From Archegozetes longisetosus (taxonomy: Eukaryota; Arthropoda; Arachnida; Sarcoptiformes; Trhypochthoniidae): a stretch of 64,000 nucleotides of DNA. Shown here piece after piece: positions 36,140 to 46,149 of the stretch. The notes under the pieces are model-generated. The model was not told where the DNA came from. It did no database searches and was given only the letters and a program-made list of their open reading frames with translations. Location: positions 4,822,573-4,886,572 of the forward strand of contig JAEMBT020000004.1 of the NCBI GenBank assembly GCA_018873245.2, given 5' to 3'. How positions within the stretch are numbered: the first letter of the stretch is position 1; every line of letters starts with the position of its first letter. Made by a program: the position numbers and the translations under genes.

Positions 36140-36722
36140 AACATAAACATAAACCTTCTTTTAGACTAAGTTTCATATGAGTTTTATCGTAATAAGTTTT
36201 ATTTAATACATGATTATACTTACTATTTCTGAATGCTATTTTTCGCCCTTCATCTAAACTTATATTAGAGCCATTAATCTAAGGTTCGAATGGTTAAATA
36301 CCAAACATCAGAAAATTAGGAGTAAATTGAGTTACATTATGAGTCGTGTTATTATACTCTTCAGTTACTTTTTCTAAAAGTTTAGGCCAACAAATATTTT
36401 GGTTATTGTCACTTATAAAATAGTTTACATCTTAAACGAGTTACAATTGTTTGGTTAACTCATTCACACAACCCATTACTTTACGGTCAGTTTACATTAA
36501 TAGACATTAATTTTATATCAATTTTTTACTAAAAAGTTGGAAAATTCATTTGATTTTATACCTGTATATCTATCGGCTAAAATCATTTTAGGTTTGTTTG
36601 TCTGAATAATAATTTTAATTAAATTTATAAAATCTTTAGCCGATTGAGTTTCAGAGCTGAGTGTCCACAAGTACCTTGTAAAGTGATCGATAGCAATGTG
36701 AATATATTGTTTCTTAAAGTTA
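36140..36722 (-). pseudogene. Decayed retroelement-type integrase core (rve)
   Basis: The minus strand from 36722 encodes KKQYIHIAIDHFTRYLWTL (first catalytic Asp), SAKDFINLIKIIIQTNKPKM and ILADRYTGIKSNEFSNFL (second Asp), then a stop. After further decay it reads PKLLEKVTEEYNNTTHNVTQ followed by FTPNFLMFG and HVLNKTYYDKTHMKL. This is the order of an rve integrase core and its downstream region, as in Ty3/gypsy and Ginger elements. I cannot say which, because no reverse transcriptase or LTR was identified next to it. Confidence 0.65.
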
Positions 36723-36746
36723 TAACAGTAGTTATATATGGCGGGG

Positions 36747-36960
36747 CTGAGACAGTACGAGTAGTATGAGTCTACGATTAGTAAGAGTTATACTATCCCA
36801 GATTCTCCAAAACCCATAAAATTAACAAAAAATTTATAAAATCAATGAAAAATACTGGGACACTACGGATAATATGTACACTCTAAATCATGAAAATAAA
36901 AAGCTCAAAAAATAATGGAATACTGAGATACTACGAACAGTACGAGTACTACTTCATACC
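36747..36960. repeat. Degenerate tandem repeat, block 2 (CTGGGACACTACGA family)
   Basis: Variants of the same motif at 36747-36760 (CTGAGACAGTACGA), 36855-36868 (CTGGGACACTACGG) and 36923-36936 (CTGAGATACTACGA), spaced about 110 and 70 bases, often followed by GTAGTATGAGT-like sequence. The intervening A-rich parts resemble those in block 1. Confidence 0.55.
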
Positions 36961-37099
36961 TCATACTTCTCTATTGGAGTTTCCATATTAAATTTCTAGG
37001 ACAGGTATCCCAGAACAGTCATACTTGTCCAGAATTAGCCATTTAGAAAAATTTATATCACTAAATGGAGACATATGAGTGTATCCCATAAGATAGAAT

Positions 37100-37420
37100 A
37101 GTAACAAAAATAATGAATCAAATCATAAAAGCACTGAATTTCATAAAAACAATAGTTTGAATAAGGATAATCCGTCTTTTAAAACATGTGTTTGTTGTGA
37201 AAATGTTAAGAATAGGAATAAATTTTATGATTTTCATGTAATATGTAAAGATTGTAATAAAAAATATAGGAGACAGAATGTAGAATGTCAAATATTGTAT
37301 TCCATAACAACTAGGAATTATTATCATAAACACATGAAAAAACGGTCAGTTTCGGGAGATGGGATGAAGGCTATAACTCGAGAACCGCTCAACATACGGC
37401 CAAAAGTGTACTATCGTTAG
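37100..37420 (+). pseudogene. Short frame with a four-cysteine zinc ribbon
   Basis: Open frame with KTCVCCENVKNRNKFYDF followed by ICKDCNKKYRRQNVEC, a CxxC...CxxC pair spaced about 20 residues. Similar ribbons are common at the start of mobile-element and phage/virus-associated nucleases, but I cannot name the family. It is flanked by repeats and has no good start context, so it is probably a transposon fragment. Confidence 0.3.
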
Positions 37421-37429
37421 ACTCGTGCT

Positions 37430-39200
37430 TACATTCAAAATTTGATGAGCTATAACGTGGTACTATGCAATGACCTTTAACCTCGTTATAGTCTAAAACT
37501 AAATTGTCTCCAAATTTTCACATTGTGCGATTTGCAAAATTCAACCACCGTTCGATTGAGTATGGCCTAGTGTCTCTATTTGTCTATGAGAGCTGAAGTG
37601 CTCTTCCAGCCATAAATAGCATACCTTTAACCTCAAACACATCATAGTCTGACATTTATTTCACAGATATAAACAAATACAATATTGAATAAAATTTATT
37701 AATATTAAAAATGGTTTTATCGCAACAAGAACAATTAATTGAACTGTTTAGCGAAAATTCCAGAGATATTAATTGTAAAATTTAATAAATAACACAAAAT
37801 ATATTCACTTTTAAACTGTCCTTTTAAAGCTCGCACTACAAATATTTAATACTTGAATTTTATTGGTTATTACGAAGTGAAGTTTCAAAAACTGATTGCA
37901 TTGTGTAAACACTAGGTTTCAGTTTCCAATCTTTTTGGAAATTGTTTAATCTGATTGAAAACTTTAGTTTCTGAAACCATGAAACTCAAGTTTCATAGTC
38001 TAAACCCACCTTTAAATTACCAAAAAATACGGTTTTGAAATTGTATGTATATATCATTGGACTCAGTTCACCGAGCTCAAAATATTGGTACCATGTTTGA
38101 CCCTGTAAAGTGACCTTTAACCCCAATATGTGACCTATTACTTTAAACTCCACCTCAAAGTCATCATATGGGATATCATTGGAATCATCTCGTCGAGCTG
38201 AGTTCATCGATACCTCATTGTTGCTCTTGAAAGGCCCTAGGACCTGTTAATGACCTGCTTTCACTAGATTGAGATTGACTAGAAAATGACTAGAATTGTG
38301 GGAAGAGTTCAGGGACTCATCAGGCGAAGTCACCGCCATCATAGGCTGGCTTGAGCAAGGGCCCCTGACATCACGCCCTTGTACAAGAATCGCCCGTGGC
38401 GGTGTCTGTTCCATGATGATATAAACTCTGGTTTGACATTTTCGAGTAAACATACTATACACATATTTATATTCTTGATCAGAATGATGAGAAGAGTTCA
38501 TTGATATACAGTCGATTCCATAACTATCTGCAGTGTTTTAGCTGCTTATAAAATGTGGTTTGGTGATCCGATTTTGACCGGGTTGGTTTTAAATTAAAAC
38601 TTATATAATCTGTTTTAATTCCCTATGAGCTTGCTAAATTATTATTAATATTGTAAGAATAAGGCTCATTTGTGTAAAATTTTGGTAATTTGTATTAAAA
38701 AAAAAATTTCGGATAATTTTCTGTATAAAATTTTTAATTAACAACGACGTCATTAATTTGTAATCCACTGTAAACATTTGTTTGTCTTGACGCAAAGCGA
38801 CCTGACTTATTCTTCAATGGTTTATACCAGGTTTGCTTAGGGTTACGACTCGAGAAAGCCAAGTTTAACCATTAAGAGATACTAAACCAAACAAAGATGA
38901 ATATTAACTCGATGAGTAGAGTTGATAAATATGCATTTTAATAATAAAGAAACAAGTTATAGAGATATTATAAAGAAGAGAACAATAATGTTAAATGAAA
39001 TTGTGTGAAAATCATAAAGAACAAATCAAACAAAAAATACAGAAATGAATAGTACATAAATGAGTAATACATAAGTTAATAATAACATTGAAAGAGCTAT
39101 TATATGAGAGAACAAAAACAGAAATTATACAATATCGTAAAATTCTACGATGTCACTAATAAACTGCTCAAACAGATAAACTTTTTTTATTTTATAATAC
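37430..39200. other. Repeat-rich non-coding part of the island
   Basis: Holds GC-richer repeat-like tracts, including ATCTCGTCGAGCTGAGTTCA at 38186-38205 and CCCTAGGACCTG near 38230, the latter reminiscent of the palindrome at 33.1-33.6 kb. Minus-strand open stretches at 37986-38207 and 38247-38501 follow these repeats and have no recognised domain. A short ATG-led frame of 25 codons at about 37711 may be the start of a lost element protein. Confidence 0.35.
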
Positions 39201-39215
39201 CGACGATATAAATAC

Positions 39216-40060
39216 TCACCTAAGTGATCTACAAGAGTCACCTCGAATGCCTTTAAGAATTTTCTTTTTGAGAGCATGACAAGCAGACTCAATTTTCTGG
39301 GTATTCACTAAAGTTAGAGAGTCAACAAATTTGCACGAATGATTAACAGTCAAATGCCAAAATCCTTCGCGACTAAGATTTGAGTAACACTTCCACAAGT
39401 CAGTAACAATAACTCTGCCTTCTGCGACATGATTTTCAATTAATGGAATAAGAATGTTTATTATCGGGACATAATTGAAGACGTAACTCGCCAGTATGTT
39501 CATCAATCATTCCTACAAAAACAAAAATAAAATAAATTTTAAAGGAATTATTGTTAGAATAATTACCAAGCAACCAATGTCCCTCAATGATTTGACCCTT
39601 ATTAGACTTGCGACGACCAATTTTTGTTTCATCAATCTGTACAACGTGACCAGGGCTCCGATCTTACCAGAAAGATCAAACATCTTATCTAATGCAGCCA
39701 AGCAAATATCGCGTGCGTATAATTGAAATTCTAAAGATTAAAAAAATGTAAACATGATAAACTAACCAAACGAAACCTAACCCAGACAAATTCAATCTAT
39801 ATTTTAAAACGATTACCTGCAACTGTTGCTCTTGAAAGAGTTTCTTCAGGAAAGATGGAACACTCACGTATAACACCATCATAGTTAGTGATGCCAACTG
39901 CGAATAAATAAGTTTGCAACAAGCCAATCTCAGGAGCTAGGTGGTGGCCACTAAGCCAAGTAGTTTTAGTTAAACTATGCTGAGTGTATTGTTTGTCACG
40001 ACATGATGACTTTTTGCATCAAAATTCTCCAATACCATGGCGGTCAAAATACAGACTCAT
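39216..40060 (-). pseudogene. Merlin (ISXO2-like) transposase relic, copy 2
   Basis: Minus strand, read from about 40060 down: CKKSSCRDKQYTQHS and KTTWLSGHHL, GLLQTYLFAVGITNYDG, CSIFPEETLSRATVA, a possible intron, EFQLYARDICLAALDKMFDL, a one-base shift, SPGHVVQIDETKIGRRKS (first Asp) with NKGQIIEGHWLLG, a second possible intron (about 39517-39572), GMIDEHTGELRLQLCPDNK, a shift, ILIPLIENHVAEGRVIVTDL (second Asp), then WKCYSNL, LTVNHSCKFVDS, NTQKIESACHALKKKI (Glu). The order matches ISXO2-like transposases. At least two shifts and one early stop make it non-functional as read. It belongs to a different lineage from copy 1. Confidence 0.65.
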
Positions 40061-40670
40061 GCTTGATTTTCAACGCCCGCAATTTCTACTACTTGGTAAC
40101 AATCTCTTTTAATGACATCAACTAATAAGAGTTTGATAGTCAACTAAAACTTCTCTTATAAGCCGATACAAATTCCAAAGTAGCATTTCGAATAAACATT
40201 AACAGAAATAAGTTTTACAATATTGGATACCACAGAAAAAATTAAAACAATAAAATTATATGTAAATATACAGTTAATATTATAAATAAATTAAAATGTT
40301 TATATTTTTGACAAATTATTTTCAGTTCTAAGTAATAATATTAATAACAAAAATTAATTATGAATAATAGAAATATTGTTAATCATATCAAAATAGAAAA
40401 AATTGATAAACCTTACTTTGAAAGTTGTATTTCCGTAGTTGATATTTGCTAACAATCAATACACTATTTATTAAAAAATGGAATACGGGTTTGAGAGGAT
40501 AAAGCACATAATAACAAATATTTCACAAAACATTTAAAATATAGTACAATAGTAGCTATATTTTCACCCTTGAATCATCAATCATTAATAAGTTCAAATC
40601 CTATCAATATATAGTCTAAACTAACCTTATATTAAAAATCTGATACAGATTTTAACCATTAATTTTGTGC
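40061..40670. other. AT-rich spacer in the island
   Basis: Nothing recognisable; presumably the outer part of the copy-2 Merlin element. No terminal repeats could be paired by eye. Confidence 0.35.
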
Positions 40671-40674
40671 TGCT

Positions 40675-41130
40675 ATGGGCAGCATAGGTACACTTATCGA
40701 GGAATTTCCGGGTCTACGGCAACCGAATGAGGTCATGTTATACATCGCTGAACTCAGTATGACGAGAGGAGCAAAACGATATCAATTTCATGAAGCTACG
40801 ACAACGGGGTCACAAGTTATAGGGTCAAAGGCGAACGGTCAAATAACCAGGTCAAACTTGATATCAATCTTTTCAGCTCGTCGAGCTGAATCTAACGATG
40901 TATATCTTGAGGGTGGCGGAAAGATAAGGGGATGCATTACAAAGGTGTTTCTGCGTCAAATTTTTTTTGGAGGCGAATATCTAAGAAAATAAGAATTTTC
41001 GGAAAAAACGACTATCAAATTCGTGTTCCTCGCTCTAAAATTAGGTAAAATAACTACTTATCAAATCAATTATCGTGGGGTGCTAAACTAAACTGCAGTC
41101 CAGAAATGACATCAAAACTAGTCGCCATTA
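40675..41130. repeat. Dispersed repeat with CAGCTCGTCGAGCTG palindrome
   Basis: GC-richer non-coding sequence containing the exact 15-base palindrome CAGCTCGTCGAGCTG at 40874-40888, followed by AATCTAACGATG. Related sequence occurs at 38186 and 34631. The open stretch at 40675-40992 covers the repeat and shows no domain. Confidence 0.4.
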
Positions 41131-41264
41131 AGGGTGGCGGAGGTTTTACTCTGAACATAAAGGCTCAATCCAAGACCTAACATATAAGTTCATATCATGA
41201 TCATCGTAACAAACTAAGGCACCAACAAGAGTTAGAAATGAAGTCACAGGACAGGTGACTGGTG

Positions 41265-41830
41265 CTCCGAAAGAAACAACAGGATACCCGTTGAAACAGT
41301 TCTTCCTGAATGTCTCATAAGCAGACACACCATCATAAAAATTGAATCGCAACAAATCAGAAACGGCTCAACCAGAAGACATAGATAACACAGAATTCAT
41401 GATAAAAGGATTAAAATCGGTGATAACATCCTTCGATCCGAAGAAAGCGCCAGGACTCGATGGATTCAATGCAGCAATAATCACCAGAGTCCACAGAATC
41501 ATGCCAGATATTCTATTAACGCTACTTAATAAATGTCTCAAAATCGGGTATTTTCCAACAAAATGGAAGATGAAAGCAATTCAATTTTTACCCAAACCAG
41601 GAAAGATAGAAGGGGCTTAGAAAGCATACAGACCAACCAGCGTACTACCTCTGGAAATTGCCTAGAAAAACTAATATGAAGACGCTTGACGTGGTATGCA
41701 CTAACGAAGCAATGGGTGTCAGAGGAGCAGTATGCTTTCTCATCGAATAGAGAAGCGGAAGATGCTCTGGTGGCGCTAACGAAGACTATCGAAGAAATGT
41801 TGGTCGAAGTATATAAATTAAAAATAAAGT
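41265..41830 (+). pseudogene. Fragment of a non-LTR retrotransposon reverse transcriptase
   Basis: Plus-strand pieces: GYPLKQFFLNVS, then after stops FMIKGLKSVITSFDPKKAPG with LDGFNAAII, LTLLNKCLKIGYFPTKWK, FLPKPGK, then (after stops) YRPTSVLPLEIA and EEQYAFSSNREAEDALVALT. These are the first fingers/palm motifs of R1/jockey-type reverse transcriptases (KAPGxDG, NxCLxxGxFPxxWK, LPKPGK, YRPxSLLP, QxGFxxxxxxxDAL). The catalytic YxDD region is absent; the fragment stops near the Tc1 element at 41925. Confidence 0.7.
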
Positions 41831-41924
41831 ACCCTTATAGTTCACTTAAGATTATTTCACTATAAAGAAGTCCCGAATTTTTATAGTTAGATGTTCTCCT
41901 TTTAAAGCGACTTCTTCAACTGTA

Positions 41925-43182
41925 CAGTTCAATTCAATTAGTTAAATCCACCCTAATTTTTTTTAATAAAACCGGAACGGCTCAAGTTATGAACTTGAAA
42001 TTTAATGTACTTATTAAAGAGATATAAAGAAACTTTTGGGTAAGTTTTGTATCAGATCCGTGGCATTGTTCGTTAAGCGTGTGAGAATTAGTAAAAAACA
42101 CCGTTTCATTTGGTTAAAGCCACTATAATTATGACAGTCTAGTACAGCGCGTGCATATCTTAATTCAATCGTAATGTTATTTTACGATACATATGGACTC
42201 TCCACATACAACAATGTGGAGAGTCTGTCATGAGTCAAAAACTACTCAATTCTTGAAAATGAAGAACAGACCAGCACTTAAACATTCACATATTGATAAA
42301 CGCTTACAATGGGCTAAGAATAAGATGAGTTGGACCACTGAATGGAATGATATAATATTCACAGATAAAAAAAAGTTCAATTTAGATGGTCCTGATGGCT
42401 ATAAGTATTACTGGCATGACTTGCGTCGCGAACCAGAATGGTTTTCAAAGAGAGTTTCAGGTGGCGGCTCTCTGATGGTTTGGGGTGCTATTGGATCGGT
42501 CGGCAAGTCTGAAATTGTCTTCATTGATAGCACAATGAACGCAAAATCTTATAAAGACTTATTGGATAAGTATTTTTTACCATTTGCTGAACGTATCGGT
42601 GGAAACGATTGGATTCTACAACAGGATAACTCATCTGTTCATAGATCTGGCTTAATAAAGCAATGGTCTGCACTCAATAAAGTTGACATTCTTGATTAGC
42701 CTTCCCTTTCTCCTGTTTTAAATCTTATAGAAAACATTTGGGGCATATTGGTTAGACGTGTTTATGGTAAATGGCAGGCAATACAATGACAAAAACGAGC
42801 TTAAAAAGACTATAGTTGAAGAATGAGAAAGTATACCACAAATTATATTCAAAAATGTCATTAATTCAATGCCAAACCGTGTTTTTGAATTGATCACTAA
42901 AACTGGCCGAAAAATAAGTTACTAATGTAGTTATAATTCATTTTGATTTTTTGTTATTTGTGATTTATTCTATCTATTATTAAAATGACTTTAACCAAAT
43001 GAAACGGTGTTTTTACTAATTCGCACACGCTTAACGAACAATGCCACGGATCTGATACAAAACTTACCCAAAAGTTTCTTTATATCTGTTTAATAAATAT
43101 ATAAAATTTCAAGTTTATTACTTGAGCCGTTCAGGTTTTATTGAACAAAATTAGGGTGGCCTTAACCAATTGAGCTGGACTG
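41925..43182. mobile_element. Tc1/mariner element, complete ends, inactivated
   Basis: The left end starts TA|CAGTTCAATTCAATTAG and the right end finishes as its reverse complement CAGTCCAGCTCAATTGG followed by TA, so a TA target duplication (41923-41924 and 43183-43184) brackets a 1258-bp element. Inverted repeats run for about 200 bases each side and share ACGGCTCAAG/CTTGAGCCGT, GATCCGTGGCATTGTTCGTT and ACCGTTTCATTTGGTTAAAG in the appropriate orientation. It carries one broken transposase frame on the plus strand. It is the best-preserved element in the window. Confidence 0.92.
42193..42924 (+). pseudogene. Tc1-like DD34E transposase, truncated and interrupted
   Basis: The frame opens at the ATG at 42193 and runs to a TAG at 42697-42699. 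It contains the first catalytic Asp in IIFTDKKKFNLDGPDG, the conserved GGGSLMVWGAI, and the second Asp in QQDNSSVH. After the TAG, the same frame continues PSLSPVLNLIENIWG, whose Glu is 34 residues past the second Asp. The TAG sits where relatives have Trp (DWPSxSPDLNPIE), so TGG to TAG explains it. The N-terminal helix-turn-helix domain of about 100 residues is missing between the left repeat and 42193. Further stops follow. The protein is not functional as encoded. Confidence 0.85.
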
Positions 43183-43433
43183 TATATACGATAGCTAAAG
43201 TAATCGCGTGCTAACAATCAAGTCTCTAAATCTTAATTTCACAAATCTCAAAGTATCTTCAAATATTATCCTTAAAGTAATTATATCATAAGATAATAAA
43301 GCAGATGTTCAACAAAATTCAATTCAAATATTAACAACTATTTAAAGTTATTTAATATCAAAAATTATTTAAATACATTTTATAAAAGAGATATGTAGAT
43401 AAAAATTAAAATTTCTAAAAGATAACATTATAA

Positions 43434-44705
43434 CTAATTTTGATAATGCCTTAGTCTGAGTCGTCTGATAGTTTCAGCGTCTATATTATTTGATTGTCTT
43501 TCATTGGATTGGTTAGCATCATATCTGAAATTGTCATCTGTTGGGTAAGGCGGAGAATCATAATAGTTAGGTCTGGTTTCAGGTGGGTATGGAGGTGCAG
43601 TTGGATAACTGCTGCTATGGTTCGGCCATGAGGTGTATAAACTTTCTTCTGTAGCTCTTCTTAGCTGCTCTTCTTCAGACATTGCAGAAGGGACATAACT
43701 TCCAAAGTTTCTTGCATTTGAATATTGACTTCGTCTGTGATTAGTTTCATGTCGATCAGCATTTCCAGTAAGGAGCGTTTGGTATAAACCTGAATAAGAC
43801 GTTACACAATATATTGAAGAATGCATAAACTACTGTTTTGTCATTTTTACAAAGTTTTTAATTACCCGTTAATAGTTGCACGACGTATTTAAGCGGTCCC
43901 TTGACATATGCCAATCCAACTAATATTCCAGCTAAATGTCCGACAAATGAGGCATTTGGAGAAATCAATTGAATGAGAACCAGTTCGGCCCAAACTGCAT
44001 ACTTCGAACCAATTGGAACACCCAATAAATATGAGACTTCACCTCTATCATAATGAGTTGTCAATACTTTTAAGGCGAATATTACGCCTAAAATCGAAGG
44101 AAATATAAAATTGAGTTAGAAAGTTTACGAATTAAACATTGTTACCAGATTGTTTAGAAAATTAGAAGTTACCTGAAAATCCAACCGAACAATGATGTAA
44201 ATAAGAGTAATCACCAGTTATTTCCGCGATTAATTTGTTGAGTAAAACATATGCAAAAGCAGTAGAAAATGTGAATACGATCAAAGTAAACAAAAACCGA
44301 ACGGTTCCGAGCCTTCGCTCGAGTGATCGTCCCTTCCACAGAAACGAAACCATATTGTAATAGAGATGCCAATCGTCCGCATGATTTAATTGACTCAATA
44401 ACAAACGCGTAAATTGTTTTTTATTATGAATTGAATTAAAACTTAAACAGACGTCCCAAACATTGTCCCACGGAAGCTACAAATAAGACAATCATGTCAT
44501 TCAATTAATCAATTATCTTAACTGAAAATTCAGATCTATAACAATTAGTTACTTTTATGATTCGAAGAAATATTATGATTTGAGTGGCAATAGTTCCTAA
44601 AGTGATAGGAGGAATGCCATAATTGGTGGCACTTCTTATCAATTCGTTCATTAATAAAATCATTGCAAATGATGGAACACGAGTTTGGCCTCTATTTGGA
44701 CGCAT
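43434..44705 (-). CDS. RHBDD1: Rhomboid-related protein 4 (RHBDL4/RHBDD1), ER rhomboid protease
   Basis: Four exons on the minus strand: 44705-44553, 44476-44173, 44087-43866 and 43789-43434; phases 0, 1, 1; 344 residues. RHBDL4 is an intramembrane serine protease that cleaves unstable membrane proteins and hands them to p97/VCP for ER-associated degradation. HADDWHLYYNMVSFLWKG and SLERRLGT mark the subfamily. The catalytic Ser152 is in GFSG, split across exons 2 and 3, and the catalytic His203 is in FVGHLAG. The cytosolic tail carries a ubiquitin-interacting motif (SEEEQLRRATEESLY) and ends with RRLRLRHYQN, matching the VCP-binding RRxRLxR[FY] motif. I start at the ATG at 44705, as an upstream in-frame opening is GTG. 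It borders the right edge of the transposon island. Confidence 0.95.
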
Positions 44706-45409
44706 TTTCGACACTTCTTATTTGCTGAACTTATAATTAGTTAAGAATTATCACTAATTTATCGCTGAGTTAGTTTTGAACATTTTTAACACTTACATAT
44801 ATATAGTATTGACTCATGATGTTATGATTTCGTTAGTATTGCAAATTGCTAAAATTTCAATGGTTCGATGTTTACGTTGACGCAACTCTCCTCTATTGGC
44901 TGAAGTACACTCACTCACACTTGTTTCTCACTATACATAATATCTATCAATTAATTGTTTCAAATGAAATATTTTACTAGTTGATGTCATTTTAAATAGA
45001 TAAAAAATTATTATTTAATTTCGTAACTAAGATTTGGTTAAATTACAATTTTCTAAATATAATCCTTCCGTTACCATTAACTGAGTTTTACTGAATAAAT
45101 AGTTAAGCAAATCAGACGTCACTAAAATAAGGAATTATATAAGGCATGAAAACTCACTACGAAGCATAAACTTTTGAAAGTTTTGACAGAACAACTAAGT
45201 GTCAGACAATGAGTTCTCCAAATATTAAATTGTCTTTGTTGGTCATATTCATACAAATTCTTAAACTCTCTTTTGAAGTTTTCAATTGGATCAAACAAAT
45301 GATTTGTCAATTGCTCTCAAAATTAATTAACCTCTTAATTGGTTTGTTATTAACTTTATTGATAGAAGTTGAACCATTTGTTTAACGTGTTTTTCTTTAT
45401 TTCTAGCTC
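44706..45409. other. Spacer upstream of RHBDD1
   Basis: Presumed promoter of the rhomboid gene. A minus-strand open stretch at 45122-45310 (FDPIENFKREFKNLYEYDQQ) reads like protein but has no start, no partner exon I can find and no recognised family. Confidence 0.35.
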
Positions 45410-45684
45410 TTCGTGAATACCTATTGAATTTGGACCTCAATCACTTTATGGATGCTTGGCTCGAAAAACTTGATAACTATTTGCGAAATGAGCATCAGTT
45501 TAGTTATGGCCAGAGAGATGAATCTGATCGACATTCAAGCCAATCAAATGTCGAAGAAGATCAACATTTTAGAAGAAGTAGAAAAGAAAGTCTTAAAAAT
45601 CAGAGGAATTCTAATCAAAACAGTTATCATGATATTAGAGACAGATCTCAGAAATTATATCCGAAACTACCAAACGATTATTAA
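45410..45684 (+). CDS. Possible 3' exon of an unrecognised small gene
   Basis: An acceptor-like TTTCTTTATTTCTAG is followed by a 91-codon open stretch with biased composition: LREYLLNLDLNHFMDAWLEK and LDNYLRNEHQFSYGQ, then a polar Arg/Ser/Gln/Asn-rich tail ending YPKLPNDY. The first part would form amphipathic helices. I could not find a convincing upstream exon with an ATG and matching donor, so this may be the last exon of a gene with distant 5' exons, or chance. No family recognised. Confidence 0.3.
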
Positions 45685-46149
45685 TTCAAAGTTTTATTAA
45701 CTTTTAAATAGCTTTTTAAGACTTAATATTTTAATTCTAATCGATTTCTATATTGTAATATAAGTTGAAAATCTGTTTTATAAGCAGTTTTGCATTAATT
45801 TAAAGTGACTTAATTTTTAATAAGAATAAATAAGACTTAGTCTTAAATTTGGCTCTTTTTGAGACTTAAAATCAATGATTCGCAAAGCAGATTTGGCGCC
45901 GATTGAGAGTCGATTCACAGAGAAGAGTGTTAGTGCGCAAACTCAGACTCACTCTATCTGTCATTTTGAATATTATTTTTGACAAACTTTCAAATCCAAA
46001 TATTAGTTAACTTTTGCAAATTAAATACTTGTCATAATTGTATTTGACTTTTAAATCATATTAAAAGTAAGTAGACATAGAACTGAATCTTATTTTCAAA
46101 AAGCGTTGATTTTAAGTTGAATCGAAATTCGCTTTCAAACGAAGAAGAG
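45685..46149. promoter_or_regulatory. Upstream region of STAG
   Basis: Contains TTTGGCGCC at 45892-45900, a consensus E2F site about 250 bases before the start codon, in otherwise AT-rich sequence. The same octamer core occurs in the SUV39H promoter. Function inferred. Confidence 0.45.

Noticed and set aside
37986-38501. Minus-strand proteins in the island
   Set aside because: Open frames follow repeat sequence shared with other non-coding parts of the island; no recognisable domain.
40675-40992. 105-codon protein
   Set aside because: The frame lies over a dispersed GC-rich repeat that includes a palindrome; no domain and no start context.
29000-43200. A new defence or gene-cassette system in the island
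   Set aside because: Every recognisable coding fragment belongs to a known transposon class or is too short to interpret; there is no coherent set of intact genes.
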